Shown piece by piece: positions 17,807 to 26,341 of a stretch of 64,000 nt of DNA (the first letter of the stretch is position 1; each line of letters begins with the position of its first letter). Below the pieces are notes generated by a model that saw only the letters and a program-made list of their open reading frames with translations, was not told the DNA's origin and did no database searches. The stretch is from Xanthocytophaga flava. Lineage in GTDB: Bacteria > Bacteroidota > Bacteroidia > Cytophagales > 172606-1. The position numbers and the translations under genes are program-made. The stretch spans positions 1 through 64,000 of the forward strand of contig JASJOS010000010.1 in assembly GCA_030068525.1 (NCBI GenBank), in the 5' to 3' direction.

Positions 17807-19936
17807 ATGAAACGCCCACGACTCTGTTTACTGTTCTTTGGAAGTTTAATATCTGTTTATACTTCTTGGGCTCAGTCACAAAAAGCAACTGAAGGAAAGA
17901 AAGTAAGTAATATGGATAGTATACAGCAGCTTCAGGAAGTTGTGGTAACAGCTACACGAAGTGAACATCAGTTGGGTGCACTTCCTATGCCTGTAACGGT
18001 AGTATCTGGTAAGCAGATTCAGAAAATGGGATCTTTGAGATTGAATGATGTACTACAGGAGCAAACAGGGCTTATGCCTGTGACAAATCATGGCAATGGA
18101 ATCCAGATACAAGGTTTTGACCCTGATTATACATTAATATTAGTCGATGGGGAACCATTAATAGGACGTACTTCTGGTACATTGGAATTGTCCAGAGTAG
18201 CAGTTGGTAATATCAAACAGATTGAAATTGTAAAAGGTCCTGCTTCCAGTTTGTATGGTAGTGAAGCATTGGCTGGGGTTATCAATATAATTACAGAGAA
18301 ACCTGAAGGGCTAAAAGGTTCGTTAAAAGGTCGGTATGGAACCAACGAAACAATTGATCTTACAGGTGATTTCTCCTATAAGTATAGAAAACTGGGTGTA
18401 TATGCTTTTGTTAATCGGTATCATACAGGTGGATATGACTTTACACCTGCTGAATATGGAAATACTGTAGATCCTTTTACCAATTATACCTATAATACTA
18501 AGCTAACATATGATTTCTCTGAGAAAGTAAAGCTTTCACTTTCAGGAAGATATTTTACAGAATCTCAGACATCCGCTTCTGTCATTTCTTTGGAAGGAGC
18601 ATCTGATACAATTAGCGGTACTGGCAAAGTGACAGATTGGAATATAAATCCTACACTGACAGTAAAGTTTGCATCTCGGTTTAAGACAAACTTCCGTTTG
18701 TATGCTTCCCGCTACCACACATCTTCGCTACTCAGCTATGAAAAAGATAATTCTGTATATGACGAAACTTTCTTTACACAAACATTCTTACGACCAGAAG
18801 TAATCGCTGAGTTTTCTCCTGCAAAGAAACAGACAATTACTTTTGGTGGTGGTGGGACCAGTGAATCTGTTTATGCTACCCGTTATACAAGCAAAAAGCA
18901 TTTTTCAACTGTATATGGGTTATCTCAGTATGAATGGCTAGTTAATAAAGATCTGACTTTAATTGCAGGTGGACGTTTTGATCATCATAGCTTATATGGT
19001 GGACAGATAAGTCCAAAGTTATCTGGTCAATATGAAATACTTCCCTGGTTAGCCTTCCGTGCCTCATTGGGTACAGGTTTTAAGGCTCCTGATTTCAGAC
19101 AGGTATATCTCAACTTTACTAATTCAACAGTTGGTTATTCTGTATTCGGGATTGAAGAGCAGAAAGCGGGTATTGATACCTATGAGGCACTGGGGCAAAT
19201 CGCACGCTACCTGGTAGATTCAACATTGCTAAACCAGACAGGCCGACTCAAGGCTGAACGATCTGTGGCGTATAATGCCGGATTTAAAATTACTCCAATC
19301 CCACGTGTAATGGGGAACATAAACTTTTTCCGGAATAACATCCAGAATCTGATAAATACCCGTCCTCTTGCTGAAAAAACAAATGGACAATACATCTATG
19401 GCTATCAGAATATTTCCCGTGCTGTTATGCAAGGCATTGAAACGGATTGGACGTGCCAGTTGAATAAACATCTTTCTGTATCGGCAGGCTATCAGCTCTT
19501 GTATGCCTATGACCAAGACGTACTGGATCAGATTGCTGAAGGCAAAATATATATCCGTGATCCTAAAACCCTGAAAACTTCCCGAATGAAGAAAAGTCAG
19601 TATGGTGGGCTTTTAAATCGATCAAGACACTCTGGCAATGTTAAGTTCTTCTATGAAGATTCTAAAACTGGTATTTCTGGTAGTCTGCGGGGGATTTATC
19701 GTGGTAAATATGGTTTAACTGATACAGATGGCAATGGAGCCTTGAATGAGGGTGATGAGTATGTAAAAGGATACATGCTCTGGAATATTGCTATGGCTAA
19801 AACATTCCGAAAGATGCTGATTGTACAGGCAGGTATTGATAACCTGTTCAATTTTCAGAATACAGCACAGATTACAACGATTCCTGGAAGGATTGTGTAC
19901 GCAAGTTTGCAATTCGTACTAGCGAAGAACCAATAA
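17807..19936 (+). CDS. hmuR: TonB-dependent outer-membrane receptor, heme/hemoprotein type (HmuR-like)
   Basis: The protein is 709 aa from the ATG at 17807, which starts a good signal peptide (MKRPRLCLLFFGSLISVYTSWAQ); the frame runs further upstream without a better start. A TonB box-like LQEVVVTATRSEHQLG is followed by the plug (MPVTVVSGKQIQKMGSLRLNDVLQEQTG, IEIVKGPASSLYGSEALAGVINI) and a 22-strand barrel ending in an aromatic residue-rich strand. It lacks the CarboxypepD_reg domain of the other receptors here. It moves its ligand across the outer membrane using TonB energy. The ligand is inferred to be heme because the genes that follow encode HmuY, a heme ABC importer and a hemin-handling protein. 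Confidence 0.85.
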   Translation: MKRPRLCLLFFGSLISVYTSWAQSQKATEGKKVSNMDSIQQLQEVVVTATRSEHQLGALPMPVTVVSGKQIQKMGSLRLNDVLQEQTGLMPVTNHGNGIQIQGFDPDYTLILVDGEPLIGRTSGTLELSRVAVGNIKQIEIVKGPASSLYGSEALAGVINIITEKPEGLKGSLKGRYGTNETIDLTGDFSYKYRKLGVYAFVNRYHTGGYDFTPAEYGNTVDPFTNYTYNTKLTYDFSEKVKLSLSGRYFTESQTSASVISLEGASDTISGTGKVTDWNINPTLTVKFASRFKTNFRLYASRYHTSSLLSYEKDNSVYDETFFTQTFLRPEVIAEFSPAKKQTITFGGGGTSESVYATRYTSKKHFSTVYGLSQYEWLVNKDLTLIAGGRFDHHSLYGGQISPKLSGQYEILPWLAFRASLGTGFKAPDFRQVYLNFTNSTVGYSVFGIEEQKAGIDTYEALGQIARYLVDSTLLNQTGRLKAERSVAYNAGFKITPIPRVMGNINFFRNNIQNLINTRPLAEKTNGQYIYGYQNISRAVMQGIETDWTCQLNKHLSVSAGYQLLYAYDQDVLDQIAEGKIYIRDPKTLKTSRMKKSQYGGLLNRSRHSGNVKFFYEDSKTGISGSLRGIYRGKYGLTDTDGNGALNEGDEYVKGYMLWNIAMAKTFRKMLIVQAGIDNLFNFQNTAQITTIPGRIVYASLQFVLAKNQ

Positions 19937-19971
19937 CCTATTCAATCAACAAACGAAACCAGCGAATACAG

Positions 19972-20373
19972 ATGGTTTTAATTACAAAAGATGACCAGAC
20001 TGCCATTACTCAAATTGAATTTGGCAAAAATATAACAGTGCTGGATACAGAAGGGTATCTGTCTGTATCACAGATGCTAATTGACAAGAGACAGCCTTTT
20101 GGATTATTGTTTCATTATACTGAACAGTATCTGAAACATGATAGACTGGCCCTACAAATCCAAGATGGATGGTTCAAAACACATGCATTACCTGCACATG
20201 TTAACTGCTTTGGACTAGCTGTAGTTGCAGAGACAATAGAAAATCTTGGGTATGCAAAACATTTTCAGCAAAAGCTGATAAAGAAATTTTTGGGTTGCCA
20301 GACCACTTTTTTCAAGACAGTGACTGAGGCTGAAAACTGGCTGATGCTTCAAAAACAGACACTATCTGCATAA
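19972..20373 (+). CDS. 133-aa protein of unknown function in the heme operon
   Basis: This is a soluble protein with no signal peptide, 35 bases after the receptor gene and 52 before hmuY. Alternating strands and helices, ending in FGLAVVAETIENLGYAKHFQQKLIKKFLG and FKTVTEAENWLM, loosely resemble STAS/SpoIIAA-like small proteins (strand AVVA, helix, strand, then ..EAxxWL). No catalytic motif is seen. Position inside the heme uptake genes suggests an accessory cytoplasmic role, such as regulation or heme handling, but this is inference only. Confidence 0.65.
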   Translation: MVLITKDDQTAITQIEFGKNITVLDTEGYLSVSQMLIDKRQPFGLLFHYTEQYLKHDRLALQIQDGWFKTHALPAHVNCFGLAVVAETIENLGYAKHFQQKLIKKFLGCQTTFFKTVTEAENWLMLQKQTLSA

Positions 20374-20425
20374 CTCTAAAGCACTGAAGTAATTTATAAT
20401 TTATCATACAAACCTCGTTTACTTT

Positions 20426-21034
20426 ATGAAAAATCCAATTGTTGCATCATCTCTTCTTTTACTGGTAATCTTTTCTCTTATTTTCTCTTCCTGTAACAAT
20501 GACGATGATGATCCAACACCCGCAGCACCCCTGGAAGCAACTACTTTCAAAGATCTGAATGCTACATCTGCAAAGCTTTATACTTTCTTCAGTTTTTCAA
20601 AAGGAGATACTATTTCTCGGGCAGACTCGGCTACTAATAAATGGGATATTGCTTTCATGTCAACTAAAGTCATTTTTAATTCCGGAATAAGTGGGCCGGG
20701 AAATGCAGCTCTTAGTTTGCAAAATGGTGTCTTTGATGAAATTACTGTTGTATCTGATACAATGACTTTTAAACAGGATAGTCAATCCGGGTTAGCACTT
20801 ACAAAATTGTCTGATAAAGGTTGGTATAACTATAATGGAGAAACTCATATTATAACACCATTACCAGGAAAAGTACTTGTCATTAGAACTGCTGACGGTA
20901 AATATGCTAAGGTAGAGATTCTAAGTTTTTATAAAGGAGCACCTGCATCTCCTGATGCTACTAAAACAGAGGAAACAGGATTCTATACATTCCGCTATAT
21001 ATATCAGCCTGATGGTACTAAGACACTGGAGTAA
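20426..21034 (+). CDS. hmuY: HmuY-family heme-binding lipoprotein
   Basis: This 202-aa protein has a lipoprotein signal (VIFSLIFSSC, Cys 22) followed by an acidic linker NNDDDDPTP. The HmuY-like domain shows TNKWDIAFMSTKVIFNSGISGPGNAAL, the typical WDIAF and N-G-SGPG elements, and a beta-rich end ETGFYTFRYIYQPDG. HmuY proteins sit on the cell surface, take heme from host or environmental hemoproteins and pass it to the TonB receptor HmuR. The gene follows the receptor, the order HmuR-then-HmuY being reversed from Porphyromonas. The heme-ligand His residues cannot be assigned by eye. Confidence 0.85.
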   Translation: MKNPIVASSLLLLVIFSLIFSSCNNDDDDPTPAAPLEATTFKDLNATSAKLYTFFSFSKGDTISRADSATNKWDIAFMSTKVIFNSGISGPGNAALSLQNGVFDEITVVSDTMTFKQDSQSGLALTKLSDKGWYNYNGETHIITPLPGKVLVIRTADGKYAKVEILSFYKGAPASPDATKTEETGFYTFRYIYQPDGTKTLE

Positions 21035-21268
21035 TCCATTAAAAAATTACTCTCCTGATTGACTTGTTTATCAAGAGAGTCCTCTAAAATATACCATTAT
21101 TTGGTTAATAGATATAGGTTTTCTTCATATCAAAAGCTAGTAAACAAGTTAAGCTCACTGAGATTATACCTGTTTTTCTTTTATATACTAAGGTCATGTT
21201 TATAAAAGATCTGGCACTGAGAATAGGTCTTAAAGCCTGAAAGAATCAACACTTTCCATTTACACCAT
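21035..21268 (+). promoter_or_regulatory. intercistronic gap with hairpin between hmuY and hmuT
   Basis: A 234-base gap has ACTCTC/GAGAGT arms near 21047-21077 with a further TTGA/TCAA pairing inside, 10-15 bases past the hmuY stop. It may be an attenuator or mRNA-end structure that lets surface components be made in excess over the importer. No promoter consensus is visible. Confidence 0.35.
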
Positions 21269-22120
21269 ATGAAAAAAATAGTTCAATGTTTGTTGGTAGT
21301 TGCAACCCTGTTTATGGGCTCTGCAACATGGGCACAACAGAAAATTGTATCCTTGAATGGTGCTGTTACAGAGATTTTATGTGAACTGGGACTGCAAAAT
21401 CAGATTGTAGGAACAGATATCACCAGTAACTATCCAGCAGAAATGCAGAAAAAGCCAAAAGTTGGTCATAACCGTACTATTGGAGCAGAAGCTGTACTGG
21501 CTTTGCAACCTACATTAATCGTTGGGATCAAAGATAAGGATGGAAAACCGATTGATATTAAGCCCGAACTGGTTGGACAGTTTCAGTCAGCGGGAATAAA
21601 AACGATTCTGTTTGAATATGACTACTCAATTGATGGAGCCAAAAAACTGATTCAGGGAGTAGCTGAATATTTTAATCAGAAACAGAAAGCTGCTGCCTTG
21701 ATTAAAAAGATTGACGAACCATTGGCAAAGGTAAAGAAACCCGCCAAAGCCCCTAAAGTTCTCTTTATCTATGCACGTGGTACAGGTACTATGCTGGTAG
21801 CTGGTTTACACACCGCACCTAAAACGATGATTGAACTGGCTGGTGGACAAAATGCGACCAATGATTTTGAAAACTTCAAACCACTGACAGCAGAAGCGCT
21901 GGTAGCTGCTAATCCGGATGCCATTTTATTATTTGATAGTGGCCTGGAAAGTTTAGGAGGTATAGATGGACTGCTGAAAGTACCAGGAATCGCTCAAACC
22001 AACGCAGGTAAGCACAAACGAATCTGGCAGATGGATGGACAGCTCTTAACGGGATTTAGTCCAAGAGCAGGACAGGCAGTTTTAGAGCTGAATACTAAAA
22101 TGACACAAATTACACCATGA
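21269..22120 (+). CDS. hmuT: heme ABC transporter substrate-binding protein (HmuT-like)
   Basis: This 283-aa protein has a signal peptide (MKKIVQCLLVVATLFMGSATWAQ) and the two-lobe helical-backbone binding fold (peripla_BP_2). Landmarks are KIVSLNGAVTEILCELGLQNQIVGTD, KPKVGHNRTIGAEAVLALQPTLIVG and PDAILLFDSGLESLGGIDGLL. It collects heme in the periplasm and delivers it to the permease. The 3' end overlaps the permease start by 4 bases (ATGA), showing translational coupling. No Cys lipobox, so it is soluble periplasmic. Confidence 0.88.
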   Translation: MKKIVQCLLVVATLFMGSATWAQQKIVSLNGAVTEILCELGLQNQIVGTDITSNYPAEMQKKPKVGHNRTIGAEAVLALQPTLIVGIKDKDGKPIDIKPELVGQFQSAGIKTILFEYDYSIDGAKKLIQGVAEYFNQKQKAAALIKKIDEPLAKVKKPAKAPKVLFIYARGTGTMLVAGLHTAPKTMIELAGGQNATNDFENFKPLTAEALVAANPDAILLFDSGLESLGGIDGLLKVPGIAQTNAGKHKRIWQMDGQLLTGFSPRAGQAVLELNTKMTQITP

Positions 22121-23199
22121 GCATTACTGCCGAAAAACCTGCCACAAAGCTTATACAAATAGGAAAGCCTTTTCAACAATCAGTAATTCTCACATTACTG
22201 GTTGTTGGATTGGTTGTTTCTGCCTGTATATCTGCTTGTGTAGGTGCGGTAAAGATTTCTTTATCTGAGTTGTACTACATACTTCTGAATCAGTTGGGTA
22301 TAGCTAATCAGCATTTTGAGGAGCAACAACAACTGATTCTAACTGTCATACGATTACCAAGAGTATTACTGGGCGTAATGATTGGGGCCGTATTAGGGAT
22401 TACTGGTGCCGCTATGCAGGGGTTATTCAGAAATCCATTAGCAGACCCTGGCCTTATCGGAATTTCTTCAGGTGCTTCCTTGTTTGCGGTGTCTGCAATT
22501 GTTTTAGAACTAAAGATTCTTAGTGATTTGTCCGGCTGGGTAGGATTATATGCCCTATCTGCATTTGCCTTTGCGGGTGCTTGTCTGGCAACCATTCTTG
22601 TGTATCAGATCTCCAGATCCGGAGGCAAAGTCCATATCTCTACTATGCTTCTGGCTGGTATTGCGGTCAATGCGCTGACAGGAGCACTAACAGGTCTGTT
22701 AATTTATCTGGCCAATGATGCACAGCTACGAACTATTACTTTCTGGAGCTTGGGTAGCCTGGGAGGGGCAAACTGGCCTGTAGTATGGGTGTTGTTGCCT
22801 TTTGTTTGTATAACCTTATTTGGTCTGCCCAGATTGGGTAAGGCCTTAAATGCCTTTTCACTAGGTGAAAGTCAGGCCGAACATCTGGGAATCAATGCTG
22901 CCAGTTTGAAACGTCAGGTGATTCTCTTTTGTACACTTGGAGTAGGAGTATCTGTTGCTATGGCTGGCCTTATTGGTTTTGTAGGATTGGTTGTGCCACA
23001 TATGATCCGCTTACTGGTTGGTGCCAATCATAGGCTGGTATTACCAGGATCTGCTTTGTTGGGAGCTATTGTATTGACGCTGGCTGATTTAACTGCCCGT
23101 ACCATTGTAGCGCCAGCCGAGTTATCCATTGGTATTTTGACAGCTTTGCTGGGAGCACCTGTGTTTTTGTATATTCTTTTAAAGGAACATAAGAGATAA
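22117..23199 (+). CDS. hmuU: heme ABC transporter permease (FecCD/BtuC family, HmuU-like)
   Basis: This 360-aa FecCD-family permease has about nine to ten transmembrane helices and the family hallmarks VIRLPRVLLGVMIGAVLGITGAAMQGLFRNPLADPGLIGISSGAS and GLIGFVGLVVPHMIRLLVGANHR. It forms the inner-membrane channel as a homodimer with the ATPase encoded next. Its start codon overlaps the hmuT stop. Confidence 0.92.
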   Translation: MSITAEKPATKLIQIGKPFQQSVILTLLVVGLVVSACISACVGAVKISLSELYYILLNQLGIANQHFEEQQQLILTVIRLPRVLLGVMIGAVLGITGAAMQGLFRNPLADPGLIGISSGASLFAVSAIVLELKILSDLSGWVGLYALSAFAFAGACLATILVYQISRSGGKVHISTMLLAGIAVNALTGALTGLLIYLANDAQLRTITFWSLGSLGGANWPVVWVLLPFVCITLFGLPRLGKALNAFSLGESQAEHLGINAASLKRQVILFCTLGVGVSVAMAGLIGFVGLVVPHMIRLLVGANHRLVLPGSALLGAIVLTLADLTARTIVAPAELSIGILTALLGAPVFLYILLKEHKR

Positions 23200-23250
23200 T
23201 ATTTAAGCTAATTACCTGTTTCAATAAACTATTTTAAATGCACTTTACAC

Positions 23251-24129
23251 ATGATTAATGTAGAAAAAGTCGGATATCATATTGCTGGAAGACCTTTATT
23301 ACAGAATGTGTCCTTTGTGGCAGAGACAGGACAATTACTGGCTATTATCGGAGCAAATGGCGCAGGAAAATCAACCTTGCTGAAAATTCTGAGTAAAGAA
23401 TTAGCACCAGATTCTGGTAAAGTGGAGATGAGAGGTGAGAATCTGAAATCAATTCGTAGCAATCAGTTAGCTCGTTTTCGGGCAGTATTGGCACAGAATA
23501 ATGCATTGGCTTTTAACTTTAATGTATCTGAACTGGTCATGATGGGGCGCTATCCTCATTTTGATGGCAGCCCTTCCAAACAAGATCATGAGATTGTAGA
23601 GTATGCTTTACAACAGACAGATATTACACATTTAAGAGACAGGATATTTCTTACACTTTCTGGTGGCGAGCAACAGCGGGTATTGCTGGCTAAAGTTCTG
23701 GCTCAGCTTACAGATATAGAAGATATATATGGTCTTCCTCACCCTGTACCTCAGCCTAAATACTTGCTTTTGGATGAGCCAATTACAGGGTTGGATTTGT
23801 ATCATCAGCATAATCTGTTGGAGATTATCCGAACACTTACTCTCCGTAACTTTTGTGTGATTGCTATTCTGCATGATCTGAATTTGACTATGCAATACGC
23901 AGATAAAGTTTTGATTCTTAACAGTGGGAAGACAATAGCCTTTGGAAAACCAGTTCAGGTAATGACACCTGCCACTATTTTTTCTGCTTTCCATATTCCG
24001 GTAGATATCATTCATCCTCCTGAATATACTCATCCTTTTATTGTCCATAGTCGGTCTTTTTCTGAACAACCAATGCTGGAAGAAAAATGGGGGAGATCCA
24101 ATGGACAATCCCAAGGCTTTTATCTATAA
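23251..24129 (+). CDS. hmuV: heme ABC transporter ATP-binding protein (HmuV-like)
   Basis: This 292-aa ABC ATPase has Walker A GANGAGKST, Q-loop LAQNNALAFNF, signature LSGGEQQRV, Walker B YLLLDEPITGLD and H-loop ILHDLNL. An insertion around LTDIEDIYGLPHPVPQPK just before Walker B is typical of HmuV in this group. It powers heme import through HmuU. It lies 51 bases after hmuU. Confidence 0.92.
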   Translation: MINVEKVGYHIAGRPLLQNVSFVAETGQLLAIIGANGAGKSTLLKILSKELAPDSGKVEMRGENLKSIRSNQLARFRAVLAQNNALAFNFNVSELVMMGRYPHFDGSPSKQDHEIVEYALQQTDITHLRDRIFLTLSGGEQQRVLLAKVLAQLTDIEDIYGLPHPVPQPKYLLLDEPITGLDLYHQHNLLEIIRTLTLRNFCVIAILHDLNLTMQYADKVLILNSGKTIAFGKPVQVMTPATIFSAFHIPVDIIHPPEYTHPFIVHSRSFSEQPMLEEKWGRSNGQSQGFYL

Positions 24130-24202
24130 ACTGAATCAATAATATGATCAGAGGATAACTATCACCTGAAATTTATTTATACATCTTAATCTCTGTATAT
24201 CA

Positions 24203-25228
24203 ATGCTGACAACTGAATTATCTCTGAGAGATCGATATGAAAGTTTTAAAAACGAAAATCCTAAAGTACGGATTCGTGATGCTGCCAAGCAGTTGAATGT
24301 TAGCGAAGCCGAACTTGTAGCTACGGGACTTGGCAATACAGCTACTCGTTTGACTGGTGATTTTCGGGACTTAATGAAAGAGGTACCGACTCTGGGACAA
24401 GTGATGGCATTAACTCGCAACGACTCCTGTGTTCATGAACGGCATGGTGTGTATGAAAAGGTGTCTTTTAAGGACCTGACAGGCTTAGTGCTGGGAGAAG
24501 ACATCGACCTGCGTTTATTTATGCAGCAATGGCAATTCGGTTTTGCTGTGAATGAAAATGACCGGCTTAGCCTTCAGTTTTTTGCCCGAAATGGAGAAGC
24601 TGTGCATAAGATTTACATGACTGAGCATAGCAATATAGAGGCTTATAATCAGCTGATAGACAAATATCGTGATGCAGAACAGTCTGATATACTGCAAATC
24701 TCTCTAAAGCCAGAACCTGATGCTGAATTGCCCGATGCAGACATTGATGTTGAAGGATTCCAGCAGGCTTGGCTGGCAATGACAGATACTCATCAGTTTT
24801 TCGGATTACTGAAAAAATATCAGGTATCCCGTACACAGGGATTGCGTTTAGCACCAAAAGGATACACCCGTTTACTATCTCTGGAAAGTTTACGTAACAT
24901 TTTTCAGGCTGCCTCTGAAAGCAGTTTGCCTATTATGATTTTTGTGGCTAGCCAGGGATGTATTCAGATTCATACAGGTACTATTGAACGCCTGATGCCA
25001 ACAGGCCCCTGGTTTAATGTACTGGACCCGATGTTTAATATGCACTTGCGTGAAGATCATATTCACCAGATATGGGTCACCCGCAAGCCAACTGAAGATG
25101 GCATTGTGACTGGTCTGGAATTATTTGACAAAGATGGAAACAACATTGCTCTCATTTTTGGAAAGAGAAAACCAGGTATTCCCGAAAAAACAGAATGGAC
25201 TCAACTGGTAGAATCTTACCAGTCCTGA
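24203..25228 (+). CDS. hmuS: hemin-degrading/heme-handling protein (HemS/HmuS family)
   Basis: This 341-aa protein has the two-repeat HemS/ChuS layout. The N-terminal repeat includes VRIRDAAKQLNVSEAELVATGLG and VMALTRNDSCVHERHGVYEKVSF. The C-terminal repeat includes FNMHLREDHIHQIWVTRKPTEDGIVTGLELFDKDGN. Family members bind imported heme in the cytoplasm and either degrade it to release iron or deliver it. It closes the hmu operon, 73 bases after hmuV. Confidence 0.88.
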   Translation: MLTTELSLRDRYESFKNENPKVRIRDAAKQLNVSEAELVATGLGNTATRLTGDFRDLMKEVPTLGQVMALTRNDSCVHERHGVYEKVSFKDLTGLVLGEDIDLRLFMQQWQFGFAVNENDRLSLQFFARNGEAVHKIYMTEHSNIEAYNQLIDKYRDAEQSDILQISLKPEPDAELPDADIDVEGFQQAWLAMTDTHQFFGLLKKYQVSRTQGLRLAPKGYTRLLSLESLRNIFQAASESSLPIMIFVASQGCIQIHTGTIERLMPTGPWFNVLDPMFNMHLREDHIHQIWVTRKPTEDGIVTGLELFDKDGNNIALIFGKRKPGIPEKTEWTQLVESYQS

Positions 25229-25334
25229 TAGGAAAACAGGCAAAAGCCCTATTTACTGTTAATTCAGGAAGGGATGCTTTGATTATGTCTGTTCGTACTA
25301 CTATTGAAATTTTTCTCTGTGACTCATCAACACT

Positions 25335-25838
25335 ATGGATCAGCCCTTACTGAAAAAAAGACTACTGGAAATCAAAGATATTTTTACTCAATATCTGGAA
25401 AGCCAGCAGCAACGCAAAACTCAGGAAAGATATAAGATTCTGGAAGAGATTTATGTAAGTGACAAACATCTTACAGTTGATGATCTATATCAATTACTAA
25501 TAGAGAAGAAGTTTCGGGTTAGTAAAAGTACTGTATATAATACACTTGATCTGCTGGTTACATCAGGATTGGTTCGAAAGCATCAATTTGGAAATCACCT
25601 TACTGTGTACGAAAAATCAATAGGATCTCGTCAGCATGATCATCTGGTATGTCTGGATTGCCACAAGCTTACTGAATTCTGTGATCCTCGGGTGCAGCTT
25701 ATTCAGAATATGGTAGGCAATGTACTTCATTTTGATATTCATCAACATGACTTATTACTGTATGGGCATTGTATTCAGGAAAATTGTCCGCACAGATTGG
25801 TAGATATGCTTCTGGCTCAGAACAAATCAAAGGAATGA
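25335..25838 (+). CDS. Fur-family metal-responsive repressor
   Basis: This 167-aa Fur-family protein has a winged-helix DNA-binding domain (about 18-95; VDDLYQLLIEKKFRVSKSTVYNTLDLLVTSGLV) and the metal-binding HDHLVCLDCHKLTEFCDPRV, with a CxxC zinc site. A second Cys pair is replaced by HCIQENCPH. It could be Fur, Zur or a peroxide sensor. Position right after the heme uptake operon and before siderophore receptors favours iron or heme control of this island, but no Fur box was confirmed. Confidence 0.87.
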   Translation: MDQPLLKKRLLEIKDIFTQYLESQQQRKTQERYKILEEIYVSDKHLTVDDLYQLLIEKKFRVSKSTVYNTLDLLVTSGLVRKHQFGNHLTVYEKSIGSRQHDHLVCLDCHKLTEFCDPRVQLIQNMVGNVLHFDIHQHDLLLYGHCIQENCPHRLVDMLLAQNKSKE

Positions 25839-25886
25839 AAAGAGTATATCTGAAACATATTTAATTAAAATTAAATGTAATTGCTT

Positions 25887-26225
25887 ATGTGTCAAACTAA
25901 TTCACTAAAACTGCTGGTGCAAGCACCTAATGGATATATCGGACGCTGTGAAGGCTGTGGATATTACAATGTGGCATACAAAAATATGCTGTTTATTTTC
26001 AGTGAAGCAGAATTAATCTCTTTCCAGCAGGTTCTGTGTGAATTTATAGGAGGATGGTGCCTGAGTTATCCTACTTCGCTGGGAAAAGAAGTAGGATTGA
26101 AAACGCCAGTTCCACACTTCTATCTGATGTTTTCACATAAGGAATACGAAGAGTTACATACCATGCTTGATCAAACCAATTTTTGGTTTGATACACGCCA
26201 TAATGTTAACAAAAATCTAAACTAA
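25887..26225 (+). CDS. small conserved Cys-containing protein (DUF6686-like)
   Basis: The protein is 112 aa from the ATG at 25887 (the frame also has a TTG 6 bases earlier). It starts with MCQTNSLKLLVQ and has a CEGCGYYNVAYKNMLFIFSEAELISFQQ segment, where CxxC may bind metal or act in redox chemistry. The pattern resembles a Bacteroidota family I recall as DUF6686. It sits 48 bases after the Fur-family gene, in the same direction, so it is probably co-transcribed and linked to iron response. Function unknown. Confidence 0.7.
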   Translation: MCQTNSLKLLVQAPNGYIGRCEGCGYYNVAYKNMLFIFSEAELISFQQVLCEFIGGWCLSYPTSLGKEVGLKTPVPHFYLMFSHKEYEELHTMLDQTNFWFDTRHNVNKNLN

Positions 26226-26341
26226 TACTTTGTGGAGTTCTGTGCCACTCTCTGGTATTCCTCTCACTCATTGAATTGTCAAAGGGACAGACTATCTCCG
26301 GATAATCTGTTCCTTATCTCTAAAGTAATAAACCACAAAAC

